From: Marivirga harenae
Lineage (GTDB): Bacteria > Bacteroidota > Bacteroidia > Cytophagales > Cyclobacteriaceae
DNA length: 64,000 nucleotides
Assembly (NCBI RefSeq): GCF_030534335.1
Contig: NZ_CP130565.1
Span: 2,067,501 to 2,131,500, forward strand
Direction of reading: 5' to 3'
Shown here: piece by piece, positions 1 to 9,260 of the stretch
Position numbering within the stretch: the first letter of the stretch is position 1
How the letters are laid out: every line of letters begins with the position of its first letter
The notes under the pieces: model-generated
Databases searched by the model: none
Seen by the model: the letters and a program-made list of their open reading frames with translations, nothing else
Told to the model about the DNA's origin: nothing
Program-made: the position numbers and the translations under genes

Positions 1-2790
1 GATAAAAAGTTATTTCTTCTAGATGCAATGGCACTTATTTATCGTGCTCACTTTGCCTTTAGTAAAACGCCAAGAATAAATTCCAAGGGGATGAATACTG
101 GTGCGGCTCTAGGATTCACCAATAGCTTACTAGAGATTCTAAAAAAAGAAAAGCCTACGCATATAGGTGTAGCATTTGATACCTCCGCTCCAACATTTAG
201 ACATGAGGAATTTCCCGCTTACAAAGCGCAAAGAGAAGAACAGCCAGAAGATATTCGGGTAGCTATTCCCTATGTGAAAAAAATTGTAGAGGCTTTTAAT
301 ATCCCTGTTTTAATTCTTGATGGCTATGAAGCTGATGACATCATTGGTACCATTGCAAAGCAAGCTGGTGAGGACGGATTCAAAGTGTATATGATGACGC
401 CTGATAAGGATTATGCGCAAATGGTAACTGAAAATGTCTTTCTGTATAAGCCTGCATTTATGGGTAATGGAGTGGATGTTTTGGGAATTGAGGAAGTTAA
501 AAAGAAATTTGATATTGATAGAGTTGAGCAAGTAATTGATATTTTAGGATTACAAGGTGATGCGGTAGATAACATCCCTGGAATCCCAGGAGTTGGGGCT
601 AAAACAGCAGTCAAATTTCTTAAACAGTATGGTTCAGTGGAAGGTCTTTTGGAACACACAGATGAATTAAAAGGGAAAATGAAAGAAAAGGTGGAAGCTA
701 ATAAAGAACAAGCTTTGCTTTCTAAAAAATTAGCCACGATCAAAATAGATGTTCCACTAGAATATGAACCTGCAAAATTAGCGCTAGAGGAACCTAATGA
801 AGAGACTTTAAAGGAATTGTTTGAAGAGCTTGAATTTAGGACCTTAATGAAACGGGTTTTGGGAGAGGAACCAGCAACAGCTGCAAAATCTTCCACTAAA
901 GTGGATCCCGCTCAAATGTCTATGTTCACGGATACCCCGGAGGAGGCTGCTCAGAAAGATGAGGAACCAGAAGAAAGAAGGACGATAACTAATACGGTTC
1001 ATCACTATCATTTGATTGATACCCCCGAGTTAAGAGAAGACTTAATCACCTATCTATCAATACAGGATGAGTTTTGTTTTGACACAGAAACAACAGATTT
1101 GGAACCGACTGATGCAGAATTGGTTGGGCTTGCTTTCTCGTACGTAGCTGGAGAAGCGTATTATGTCCCTTTTCCTGCTGATCAAAAAGAAGCTCAAAAA
1201 ATAGCGGATGAGTTTAAGGAAGTACTTGAAAATGAAGGCATCATTAAAATTGGGCAAAATTTAAAATATGACATTCAAGTAATGCGTAATTACGGGATTA
1301 GAGTGAAGGGAAAGATGTTCGACACCATGTTGGCGCATTATCTTTTGGATCCTGAAACTCGTCACAATATGGATGTGATGGCGGAGAATTATTTGAATTA
1401 CAGTCCTGTTTCCATAACTGAATTGATTGGCAAAAAAGGAGTAAAGCAAGGGAATATGCGAGATGTGCCTATTACCGATGTTGTGGAATATGCTGGCGAA
1501 GATGCCGATATAACTTTGCAGTTGAAGCACATATTAGAAAAAGAGATAAAAGAAAATAATCTAGAAAATCTCTTACATGAGGTGGAAGAGCCGCTTTCTT
1601 ACGTACTCGCGGAGATGGAATATGAAGGGGTGAAAATTGATAAAGAGGCGCTGGCTAAAATGTCAAAAGAGTTGGAAACGGCAGCCTTGGAAGCCCAAGA
1701 AAAAATATTTGAATTAGCAGGACAAGAATTTAATATAGCTTCACCAAAGCAATTAGGGGAGATCCTTTTCGATAAAATGAAATTGGTAGACAAACCCAAG
1801 AAAACCAAAACAGGTCAATATGCGACTGGAGAAGAAATATTATCAAAATTGGCCAATGAACATGAAATTGCTGATAAGATTTTGGAATTTAGGGAATATC
1901 AGAAATTGAAATCTACATATGTGGATGCATTACCGAAATTGATCAGCAAAAAAGATGGCAGGGTACATACAGATTATCGTCAGGCTGTTGCTGCTACTGG
2001 TCGATTGAGTTCTAATAACCCAAATCTGCAAAACATCCCGATTCGAACTGAAAAAGGACGGTTAATCAGGAAGGCATTTGTTCCAAGGGATGAAAACTAT
2101 CAATTGATGGCAGCAGATTATTCGCAAATAGAATTACGAATTATGGCAGCATTTTCTAAAGATGAAGCCATGATGGAAGCCTTTAAAAGTGGAAGAGATA
2201 TTCATGCCACCACTGCGGCCAAAGTCTTTGGTGTAGATCTGGATGCTGTTGATCCCAGCATGAGAAGAAAGGCAAAGGAAGTAAACTTTGGAATTATTTA
2301 TGGAATTTCTGCTTTTGGACTGGCACAAAACCTAAATATTTCAAGAACCGAGGCTTCGGATATTATCAAAGCATACTTTAAGGAATTCCCCCTTGTTCAT
2401 GATTATATGGAGAAAGTTAAAGAAGAGGCCAGGAAAAATGAGTATGTCACTACTATTTTGGGTAGAAAAAGATGGTTAAGAGATATAAATTCCAGGAATC
2501 AGACCGTCAGAGGATTTGCTGAAAGAAATGCCATCAATGCGCCAATTCAGGGAAGTGCAGCCGATATGATTAAAATCGCAATGATCAATATTCATAAATG
2601 GATGGAAAAGGAGAATCTAAAATCAAAAATGATTATGCAGGTACATGATGAATTGATTTTTGATGCTCATAAAGATGAAGTTGAGAAGTTAAAAGATAAA
2701 GTAGTTGACCTCATGAAAAATGCGATGGAGTTGGATGTTCCTATGGAAATAGGGGTTGGAATTGCCGATAATTGGAGTGAAGCACATTAA
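1..2790 (+). CDS. polA: DNA polymerase I, 5' end outside the window
   Basis: Replication and repair polymerase that removes RNA primers and fills gaps. The reading frame is open from base 1, so the true start lies upstream; the ATG at 28 is internal, because the preceding residues DKKLFLLDA belong to the conserved N-terminus. Three domains are visible. The 5'-3' exonuclease (about codons 1-285) has acidic clusters such as GYEADDIIG and a helix-hairpin-helix (NIPGIPGVGAKTA). The 3'-5' proofreading domain (about 345-530) has DTETT near codon 361, KYD near 424 and YAGED near 497-501, so the exonuclease residues look intact. The polymerase domain has motif A DYSQIELRI (706), motif B RRKAKEVNFGIIYG and motif C QVHDEL (880-884). 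It stands alone, with ruvC 245 bp downstream on the same strand. Confidence 0.98.
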   Translation, partial: DKKLFLLDAMALIYRAHFAFSKTPRINSKGMNTGAALGFTNSLLEILKKEKPTHIGVAFDTSAPTFRHEEFPAYKAQREEQPEDIRVAIPYVKKIVEAFNIPVLILDGYEADDIIGTIAKQAGEDGFKVYMMTPDKDYAQMVTENVFLYKPAFMGNGVDVLGIEEVKKKFDIDRVEQVIDILGLQGDAVDNIPGIPGVGAKTAVKFLKQYGSVEGLLEHTDELKGKMKEKVEANKEQALLSKKLATIKIDVPLEYEPAKLALEEPNEETLKELFEELEFRTLMKRVLGEEPATAAKSSTKVDPAQMSMFTDTPEEAAQKDEEPEERRTITNTVHHYHLIDTPELREDLITYLSIQDEFCFDTETTDLEPTDAELVGLAFSYVAGEAYYVPFPADQKEAQKIADEFKEVLENEGIIKIGQNLKYDIQVMRNYGIRVKGKMFDTMLAHYLLDPETRHNMDVMAENYLNYSPVSITELIGKKGVKQGNMRDVPITDVVEYAGEDADITLQLKHILEKEIKENNLENLLHEVEEPLSYVLAEMEYEGVKIDKEALAKMSKELETAALEAQEKIFELAGQEFNIASPKQLGEILFDKMKLVDKPKKTKTGQYATGEEILSKLANEHEIADKILEFREYQKLKSTYVDALPKLISKKDGRVHTDYRQAVAATGRLSSNNPNLQNIPIRTEKGRLIRKAFVPRDENYQLMAADYSQIELRIMAAFSKDEAMMEAFKSGRDIHATTAAKVFGVDLDAVDPSMRRKAKEVNFGIIYGISAFGLAQNLNISRTEASDIIKAYFKEFPLVHDYMEKVKEEARKNEYVTTILGRKRWLRDINSRNQTVRGFAERNAINAPIQGSAADMIKIAMINIHKWMEKENLKSKMIMQVHDELIFDAHKDEVEKLKDKVVDLMKNAMELDVPMEIGVGIADNWSEAH

Positions 2791-2995
2791 TGAAAAGTTG
2801 GAAGAAGGAAGTTAGAAGATGGAGGAGGGGTAATTAGGTTGTCATCGCAAATCAGATTGTAATTTGTTCAGTAAAAAATTCTACAGATTTAAAATCAGAT
2901 ATTTAGAGGCTTTGAAAATAATAGTTGCTTACTTTATTCTAAACTTTTTATCTCCAACTTGAAGAAAATCAGCTGAATATTTAATTCAAAAAAAA

Positions 2996-3030
2996 GTCTA
3001 GGTTCTAAAGTCTAGGATCTAGATTCTAAA
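2996..3030. repeat. Short imperfect tandem repeat before ruvC
   Basis: Two units beginning GTCTAGG (2996 and 3010) are each followed by TTCTAAA, the second with a 7-bp insertion. The array ends five bases before the ruvC start codon. It resembles low-complexity intergenic minisatellites of Bacteroidetes. The rest of the 2791-3035 spacer is AT-rich, with a purine-rich stretch near 2796-2830 and no recognisable gene or terminator. Confidence 0.55.
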
Positions 3031-3035
3031 AAAAA

Positions 3036-3584
3036 ATGCCAAAAGACAAAATCATATTAGGGCTTGATCCCGGAACTTCGGTTATGGGATATGGGGTAAT
3101 CCAGATCAGTGGTAACCAAATGACCATGTTGCAATATGGAGTTATTCACCTTTCTAAATATGCCAATCACGAAATCAAACTCCGCAAGATTTTTGATCGA
3201 GTAAGCAGTCTGATTGAAGATTACACTCCTGATGAAGTTGCGTTGGAGGCGCCCTTTTATGGCAAGAATATACAATCTATGTTGAAATTAGGTCGCGCCC
3301 AAGGAGTGGCCATGGCAGCAGCCTTACGGCTCGATTTACCTATTTCAGAGTATGCACCTAAAAAAGTAAAACAATCAGTTACTGGTAATGGAAACGCCTC
3401 CAAAGAACAGGTGGCAGAAATGCTGAAGACTTTATTAGGCATCAAAGAAATCCCGAAGCTTTTGGATGCTACTGATGCTTTAGGAGTAGCAGTTTGTCAT
3501 CATTTCCAAGGTGGAAAAACGGCTAGTGGGCCCAAAAGCTGGAAGGCCTTTATTAATGATAATCCCAGTAGGGTTAAGAAGTAA
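3036..3584 (+). CDS. ruvC: Crossover junction endodeoxyribonuclease RuvC
   Basis: Holliday-junction resolvase that cuts four-way junctions made during recombination, working with RuvAB. The 182-residue protein has the family length. The catalytic acidic residues are visible: Asp in LGLDPGTSVMGYG near residue 10, Glu in ALEAPFYGKN near 71, and the pair in DATDALGVAVCHH near 145-148. The N-terminal LGLDPG signature fixes the frame, and the ATG at 3036 is the natural start. ruvA and ruvB are not in the window. The gene is isolated, with repeat-like DNA on both sides. Confidence 0.97.
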   Translation: MPKDKIILGLDPGTSVMGYGVIQISGNQMTMLQYGVIHLSKYANHEIKLRKIFDRVSSLIEDYTPDEVALEAPFYGKNIQSMLKLGRAQGVAMAAALRLDLPISEYAPKKVKQSVTGNGNASKEQVAEMLKTLLGIKEIPKLLDATDALGVAVCHHFQGGKTASGPKSWKAFINDNPSRVKK

Positions 3585-3664
3585 GTGAAAGTGTTGAGGT
3601 GTTGATGTGTAAAAGAGTTTAGCCCGTCTAGGTGCCATTCTGTAAGCATAATTAATTGCTCTTA
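3585..3664. repeat. Degenerate direct repeat, copy 1
   Basis: It starts directly after the ruvC stop codon. Its first 19 bases match 4071-4089 with two differences, and its last 20 bases (3645-3664, centred on CATAATTAATTGCTC) match 4136-4155 with one difference. The middle is diverged and five bases shorter than copy 2. See the finding on this pair. Confidence 0.6.
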
Positions 3665-4142
3665 TATTTTCTATCTTCCTCGCTGGAACACCTTAGTTAG
3701 TCCAATTATTGAGTTATTTTAAAGTAATATTAAAAATTCAATGTACGAGCTTAAAAGAAGGATAAAATATGTTCGAATTAATTGTCAATTATATTGACAA
3801 CTAACACGCCCACTTTAGCATAAAGCGGAAAAGAGGGTTGGAGGGTAAAATAGCGGGCAGGCGATGGCTAGTGTGGGCAGTAGCATCATTTTACCTAGAT
3901 TTTTTTCACACTTTTTCATCAATGGAAAAAGTATGAAAGAAAAGGTAGCATTAAAGCTTAGTAATTTACTCTTTTTGCCAAAATTAGTATACTGGGCCAC
4001 TCAAAAAAAGAAGAAATAATGCTTTCATAATGTTTGAAGCCATTTTGGAAATTTACGGAGGAAAACGGATGTGAAAGTATTGAGGTCTTAGTGTTTAAAA
4101 GTATTAAGTCCGTTTCTGAATTTAATTATTCTTTGAGCATAA
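3585..4142. other. 558-bp gene-free region with repeats
   Basis: No convincing gene is seen. The region begins and ends with two copies of a degenerate direct repeat (3585-3664 and 4071-4155). Between them lies an 8-bp perfect hairpin (3910-3917 pairing with 3925-3932, 7-base loop) in a T-rich context. A minus-strand open frame at 3815-4000 has a skewed composition and no recognisable domain, so I do not call it. The stretch may be the remains of a deleted or decayed gene. Confidence 0.5.
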
Positions 4143-4155
4143 TTAATTACTCTTA
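4071..4155. repeat. Degenerate direct repeat, copy 2
   Basis: Partner of 3585-3664. Its last 13 bases overlap the final codons and stop of the minus-strand AI-2E family gene at 4143, so copy 1 carries a copy of that gene's extreme 3' end next to ruvC. Confidence 0.6.
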
Positions 4156-5249
4156 AACTTCTCTTTTAATCTCTTATATAGACCCTTTTTATGACCATCC
4201 CCATCCTGGAAATTAGCATTTCCTATCAATAAGGCTAAGGGTTGTAAGGGTTCGTACTCTTCGCAAATCACTTTTAGCATGGCAGCAAAAGGAAGGAATA
4301 GTACCATACCGGCAACGCCCCAAATGGATGCCCCGATTATCAAACTTAGAATAGCAGCAAATGCATTTACATTCACGCTATTGCCTACTATCTTTGGACT
4401 CAAAAAATTACTCTCTATTAATTGAACAGCCCAAAAAAGAATGGCAACTGCTAAAGGTATGAAAAGAGAATCATGCGACATAAATGCATATAGAACAGGA
4501 ATAGTAGCACCTAAAGTAGTTCCTATGTACGGAATAATGGAAAGTGAGGCAGCCAAAAAACCAAAGAGGAATGGACTGTCAATTCCAATTATCCATAGGC
4601 CAATACTATTTGCAAAACCTAAAATTACTATTAGAATTAACATGCCAGACAGATATTTTTGCCCTACTTGCTGAATTTCCTTCAGCATATTAAAAAATTG
4701 CTTTTTCTGCTCAGCAGGTGAGAATTTCATAAAGGCTCTAACCAAACCTTTATGATAAATCAGGAATAGAAACATATAGATAAACATAGTAATCATTCCT
4801 GTAAAGAAATTGGCCGTACTATTGAAGGTGCCACCTAGAAGGCTTCCTGCGGAATCTTTAAACCAGGATTTCAAATCCTTTAGCAGTTGATCTTTTTCTA
4901 AATCATCAACCAAACTGATATTCTTATTTACAAACACGATCAGATCAGTCGAAAGGGTAGTAAGTTTCTTTCCGAAATTGCTGATCTCGTCTGATAATGC
5001 AATGATCTCTGCTGAAAAGAAGGTAATTCCTCCTCCTATGATGATGATTAATAATAGTATAGATAAAAATGCTGCTAATATATTGCCTATTCCCCATTTC
5101 ATAAACTTTTTATGAACAGGAAATAATATAAATGCCAAGAGCAATGCAATGCCGAGAGGAATTAAAATCGACTTTGCCAACACTAAAAATGCGATTAAAA
5201 GTGCAATAAATGCAAGCGTAAAAAATGCGTTTTGAAATGATACTTTCAT
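4143..5249 (-). CDS. AI-2E family transporter (PerM-type)
   Basis: Integral inner-membrane protein of 368 residues with the usual family layout. Two hydrophobic segments lie near residues 8-45, another near 55-80, then a soluble stretch rich in charged residues (about 85-140). A second set of helices runs from 150 to 335, including GIDSPFLFGFLAASLSIIPY, a segment typical of the family. Family members export small molecules or ions; the substrate cannot be read from sequence and AI-2 itself is not implied. The gene follows the glycoside hydrolase-like gene by 10 bp and is probably co-transcribed with it. A paralogue lies at 8122-9162. Confidence 0.9.
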   Translation of the reverse strand: MKVSFQNAFFTLAFIALLIAFLVLAKSILIPLGIALLLAFILFPVHKKFMKWGIGNILAAFLSILLLIIIIGGGITFFSAEIIALSDEISNFGKKLTTLSTDLIVFVNKNISLVDDLEKDQLLKDLKSWFKDSAGSLLGGTFNSTANFFTGMITMFIYMFLFLIYHKGLVRAFMKFSPAEQKKQFFNMLKEIQQVGQKYLSGMLILIVILGFANSIGLWIIGIDSPFLFGFLAASLSIIPYIGTTLGATIPVLYAFMSHDSLFIPLAVAILFWAVQLIESNFLSPKIVGNSVNVNAFAAILSLIIGASIWGVAGMVLFLPFAAMLKVICEEYEPLQPLALLIGNANFQDGDGHKKGLYKRLKEKFKSN

Positions 5250-5259
5250 TATACTTTAT

Positions 5260-6303
5260 TTAAAAATGCCGGTTAAATTCGTTTTCAATTGATTTTAATG
5301 CTGGCTTTGATTGGGGTGTATAGGCTTTGAAAGATCGATTACTATTTTTAAAGCTATGTAAGTGCCATTTCCATATAAAACCACCTTGCCACCATTTTTC
5401 GCTATTAAAAGATTCGTATAGTGCCTCAAAGGCAATCCTCTGATTTTCAAAATTAATATTTAAGCTATCTTTAGACAACATCCAATGTCCCATTGTATTG
5501 TAATCAATACTCTCATATCCATACTCTGTGAATATAATAGGTTTATTGAATTTTTTAGACACCTTTTCTATTTCTTCTTTAGGTTGGAGCCATGCACTAA
5601 TAAGTTGCTCTTTAGTAGGTTTCTTTTCAGTGCTTAAAGGAAAATAGGCATCAATACCGACTAAATCCAATTGGTCCCAAAACTGTATGTTTTCATATTC
5701 ATCCCAATTGGCTGCATAGGTTAACTTTCCCTTGTAGTTCTTTCGGCATTTTAATATTAGTTCAAGCCAAAAATCATTTCTAGACTGGGTAGATTTTCTG
5801 ATTTCAGTACCAATACAAAATATTTCCACATTCATTGAATCCGCTATTTCAATATAAGCTTCTATGTAAAGCGAATATTGCTCCTCAAATAGATGCCAGA
5901 GGCTGTCCGATTCAAACTCCAAGTCCCCGGCCCAACCTTGTCCACCGACCCAAAGGTGGGGTTTCAGCATTATTTTTAATCCCATTGATCTTGCCATCTG
6001 GATGGTTTCTATCACTCCTTCAGGTTTTTCTCCCCACCATTGCCTAGCATGATCAAAATTAATTTCACCGGTCTTAGCATTGCAAAAAGCGTAAGGCACA
6101 ATTGCGACCCAATTAGTACCAATTGCCTTTATTTTTTGAAGGGAATCAATTGGAAATGCTTGTGGAGGTGCAACCAAATTAAAGCCATTAATTCTTTGAA
6201 CCTTGTTAGTTTCCTCAGCAGGAAAAAAGTACGAATTGCTGAATAATGCAATAGCAGCAAGTCCAATTAATAAGAATATGAATTTCCATTTATTCACTTT
6301 CAT
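5260..6303 (-). CDS. Membrane-anchored GH113-like glycoside hydrolase
   Basis: Predicted TIM-barrel glycosidase of 347 residues with an N-terminal signal anchor (about residues 5-25, KFIFLLIGLAAIALF). It resembles the GH113/mannanase-like clan. One candidate catalytic Glu is in FCIGTEIRKS near residue 165 and a second in IIFTEYGYES near 265; other hallmarks are MLKPHLWVGG and IDAYFP. These agree with the Glu pair of retaining clan-A hydrolases, but the substrate is unknown. I start at the ATG at 6303; a TTG at 6315 is also in frame, but it would add only four residues. The start lies inside the 3' end of the upstream gene (14-bp overlap), with AAGGAGG directly abutting the ATG. Confidence 0.75.
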   Translation of the reverse strand: MKVNKWKFIFLLIGLAAIALFSNSYFFPAEETNKVQRINGFNLVAPPQAFPIDSLQKIKAIGTNWVAIVPYAFCNAKTGEINFDHARQWWGEKPEGVIETIQMARSMGLKIMLKPHLWVGGQGWAGDLEFESDSLWHLFEEQYSLYIEAYIEIADSMNVEIFCIGTEIRKSTQSRNDFWLELILKCRKNYKGKLTYAANWDEYENIQFWDQLDLVGIDAYFPLSTEKKPTKEQLISAWLQPKEEIEKVSKKFNKPIIFTEYGYESIDYNTMGHWMLSKDSLNINFENQRIAFEALYESFNSEKWWQGGFIWKWHLHSFKNSNRSFKAYTPQSKPALKSIENEFNRHF

Positions 6304-7975
6304 CCTCCTTTCCAAAACCTATTTTTTGCCAAAGGCTTCCATCGTCTTCTTCTTGCTCCAATTTTTCAATTCTTGCTGGTTTATCCATTCCAATGGTAGA
6401 TTGAAAGCCCGAAACCAAACTGTTAGACCAATAGCTGAACATAGACTTACGCGTATCTCTTGAAAATTGAATTCTTCCAACTCTAAATTTACCGTTTTTT
6501 CTGGGGTTTTCTTGAGAAAGTGCAACATTAGCTAACCAGCTTAAAGCCTTGTCTCCTTTCTCTTCATCATTTAGTATTTTGTTAAACTCAATTTTCAAAT
6601 CCGAATACTTGAGTTGCATTTCTCCAAGAACTGCCTGATTACCTCCGGAATAAGTAAAATACAATTCATCTACTTTTCCCGTAGCAATTTCTACTGGAGT
6701 AGATTTCGCTATGTATTGATTGATTGCGCTTATAGACATGGGCTCTAAACTCCCGGCCACTTTAAAATAGCCATAGCTAGAATTGAGGTCATATCTTATA
6801 TCAGCCGTAAGCTTGCCTTGATCGTAAAGGTTTCCATTTGCTTTAATCACCAACTCTTTGCCATATCGCTCAATGCTATCCGTTCTGTTCGTGATATTTG
6901 AAATTTCACCTTTAATATTTGTTATACTAACTGATCCCGTTTTTTGACTTCCACTTGGTATTTCAAAATAGCTTAGGTTCATATTTTCTACAATACACTT
7001 TCTAACGTCAATTGATATTTTGCTGTCCTTTAAAACCTCTATCAAAATGGGTACAAAGCGATCATCTGGAAGTGGATAGTTTTTGTCTTTAGTAACTTTC
7101 AGTTTAATATTGTTTGTAAAAATAGTTTTGGCACTGAACATACTGTCTCCTTGCCATTTCATGGAATTTAACCGTATGCTGTCTAAATATATGTCAATAT
7201 GATTGGCTTGGTCTCCTTTTAGTTCAGCAAATTTTTCAGGAGAATAAATGGGGCGAAAATGAGCGGCATTTATAGTAATATCTTGCTTAAATAAATTAAA
7301 GGCTAGCTTCTTTATCTCTACTTTATGAAGTTTATCCTGCAAGTAGTAGCTCATATTGTGAAATTCTAAGAATATGTCTTTTGCGACATCTTGAAACTGC
7401 TCTGGTATTTCCCCTTTCTTAAATTTAAGTGCTTGAGCAAATAAATTGTATTCAGTCTTCACTCTTCCCGACTTGCTGTTTTGCTCATCATAAAATAATA
7501 TTTCACCTCCTTCCACAATAAGTTCTGTAATTTCTAATTCAAATCTACCTTCAAATGAGGGGCGAGAAGCTTTTGTTCTTTTAATTTTATCGAAGTCAAA
7601 AGGGAGTAGCAGCTTTGCTTTTTTGAGTTCTAATGTATTGAATTTAAAAAATTGATTGTTAAAGGTTTCGCTATATTTATTCCAGGATAAGTTTAGGTTT
7701 GGAAGTTCTAGACTAGCTAAAGTATCTTTTTTATCATTAACTATGTTGATTTTAACATTTTCTAAGTTGATATTTTTAGCCAAAATCCGAAACCTCATGT
7801 CTTCAATTTGAAAATGTACAGAATCTTCAAAGTAATGATTGAGTTCGGTATGAATGGAGTTAACCACAAAAGCCTCAATTTTTAATTCCTTGAGTAATTG
7901 CCAAGCGATGAAAAGAAAAAGAGTGATGGATATAAGTATAATACCAGTTCTTTTAAGTGCTTTCTTTTTGGACAT
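6290..7975 (-). CDS. AsmA/DUF748-like membrane-anchored protein
   Basis: Protein of 561 residues with one N-terminal transmembrane helix (about 10-30) after a Lys/Arg-rich start, then a long beta-rich periplasmic region. Phrases such as ENVKINIVNDK, FNTLELKKAKLL and ITELIVEGGEILFYD, repeated with spacing, resemble the beta-groove repeats of AsmA-like/DUF748 proteins, which act in lipid traffic and outer-membrane homeostasis. That assignment is by pattern only. It is the first gene of a minus-strand unit and overlaps the glycoside hydrolase-like gene by 14 bp, so the two are probably translationally coupled. The C-terminus is acidic (EQEEDDGSLWQKIGFGKEDESE region, about 540-561). Confidence 0.6.
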   Translation of the reverse strand: MSKKKALKRTGIILISITLFLFIAWQLLKELKIEAFVVNSIHTELNHYFEDSVHFQIEDMRFRILAKNINLENVKINIVNDKKDTLASLELPNLNLSWNKYSETFNNQFFKFNTLELKKAKLLLPFDFDKIKRTKASRPSFEGRFELEITELIVEGGEILFYDEQNSKSGRVKTEYNLFAQALKFKKGEIPEQFQDVAKDIFLEFHNMSYYLQDKLHKVEIKKLAFNLFKQDITINAAHFRPIYSPEKFAELKGDQANHIDIYLDSIRLNSMKWQGDSMFSAKTIFTNNIKLKVTKDKNYPLPDDRFVPILIEVLKDSKISIDVRKCIVENMNLSYFEIPSGSQKTGSVSITNIKGEISNITNRTDSIERYGKELVIKANGNLYDQGKLTADIRYDLNSSYGYFKVAGSLEPMSISAINQYIAKSTPVEIATGKVDELYFTYSGGNQAVLGEMQLKYSDLKIEFNKILNDEEKGDKALSWLANVALSQENPRKNGKFRVGRIQFSRDTRKSMFSYWSNSLVSGFQSTIGMDKPARIEKLEQEEDDGSLWQKIGFGKEDESE

Positions 7976-8121
7976 TCTAATAATTGATGTTGAAATAGTT
8001 TAACCCAAAATACGAAAAATTTCTTTTGCATTTACTTCAATACCAAAAAGGGCGTGGTTTCTTTACTAAATAGTGATTTTAGCTGGATTCTAAAAACCAA
8101 TATCCTAATGCAGTACAAAAA

Positions 8122-9162
8122 TCAAGACATCAACTTCGCGAATTTCTTACCACCTTGAAATTCATTCAATATAGTTTTGAAAAGGACCGTTAATGGAATG
8201 GATAAAATCAAACCGGGAACACCCCAAATAAATCCCCAAAACATTAACATAACCAATACCACAATAATATTGATCGAGAAAGATTTCCCCATAAAAATAG
8301 GTTCTAATACGGCTCCAAATAAAACTTGAGCTCCAGTAAAAAGAATAGCAGCCAAAAGTAGGGTGCCAGGACTTTCAATTTCAATAAAGGCAAAAATCAT
8401 CACCAATACAGTGGAAATAACAGAACCCACCATTTGCACGAAATTGATCACAAAGGCTAATAGTCCCCAGAATAGCGGAAAGCTAATACCTAGAGACCAA
8501 GCAATGACTCCAAAAGCAATACCGGTTAATAGGCTGACAAATATTTTAACTTTCAAGAAATCAGAAACGCTGCGTTCTACTTTCATAAAAGTCTTAACCG
8601 ATTGGGTTCCACCAGTAAATAAGGTACTTTGTAAAATATCTTTAAAGTTGAGAGAACCCGCTAATAGCAACATTAGAAAGAAAAGTGTCATCAGGATATT
8701 GACCACTGTGCTTTGTATAAAAGAAATAGTGATGGTAAAATTATCTAAAATAAAGCTCTCTATTTTATCACTTTTTAATAAACCTTTTATAGTACTTTCC
8801 CCATTGGAAGGGTCAAGTCCTAAAGTTTCAGCAAATGGCGTCACTACCTGCTCCACCTTGTTGTCTAATTTTCTGAATATTTCTGATTTACCTTCTTCTA
8901 TTTGCTTCCCGGACATTTGAACAATTTTAAAACCCGAAAAGCCAGTCAATGCCAAAATCAGGATTACCGTCCCCAGTGCGATAAATTGGGGGACCTTTCT
9001 TTTTTTCATCCAACGCATCATAGGGGTAAATAATAATGCAATGAAAATGGCAAACATTAGAGGGATGAATATAAATGATAATAACTGCAGGCTGTAAAAT
9101 ATTACAGGTATTACTAGTACTAGTAAAAGTTTGTTAGTGGTGGATTGATCGTGCAATTTCAT
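8122..9162 (-). CDS. AI-2E family transporter, second copy
   Basis: Inner-membrane protein of 346 residues with the AI-2E/PerM arrangement: helices near 12-45 and 55-80, a soluble region from about 85 to 145, and a block of five or so helices from 150 to 335. Family-like segments include GISFPLFWGLLAFVINFVQM and FWGFIWGVPGLILSIP. It is only loosely similar to the product of 4143-5249 by eye. It has its own spacer of 146 bp to the AsmA-like gene and is transcribed divergently from the aldo/keto reductase at 9261. The substrate is unknown. Confidence 0.9.
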   Translation of the reverse strand: MKLHDQSTTNKLLLVLVIPVIFYSLQLLSFIFIPLMFAIFIALLFTPMMRWMKKRKVPQFIALGTVILILALTGFSGFKIVQMSGKQIEEGKSEIFRKLDNKVEQVVTPFAETLGLDPSNGESTIKGLLKSDKIESFILDNFTITISFIQSTVVNILMTLFFLMLLLAGSLNFKDILQSTLFTGGTQSVKTFMKVERSVSDFLKVKIFVSLLTGIAFGVIAWSLGISFPLFWGLLAFVINFVQMVGSVISTVLVMIFAFIEIESPGTLLLAAILFTGAQVLFGAVLEPIFMGKSFSINIIVVLVMLMFWGFIWGVPGLILSIPLTVLFKTILNEFQGGKKFAKLMS

Positions 9163-9260
9163 AGTGAAAGTAATATACGTGCAAGCTAACGAAGAAGATT
9201 AATATAGGATATGTGAAATTGAAATAATTGCGTAAATTTTGAAAATATTTTAATACGACT

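Noticed and set aside
3815-4000. Minus-strand open frame of 61 codons
   Set aside because: It has no recognisable domain, lies in repeat-bounded AT-rich DNA and includes a hairpin. Composition does not look like a conserved protein.
8363-8920. Plus-strand open frame of 185 codons opposite the second AI-2E gene
   Set aside because: It lies entirely within the minus-strand membrane protein gene. The minus frame has the family motifs; the plus frame reads as a composition shadow.
4143-9162. Quorum-sensing (AI-2) export function for the two AI-2E genes
   Set aside because: The family name is historical. Members transport varied substrates and no luxS or other AI-2 gene is in the window.
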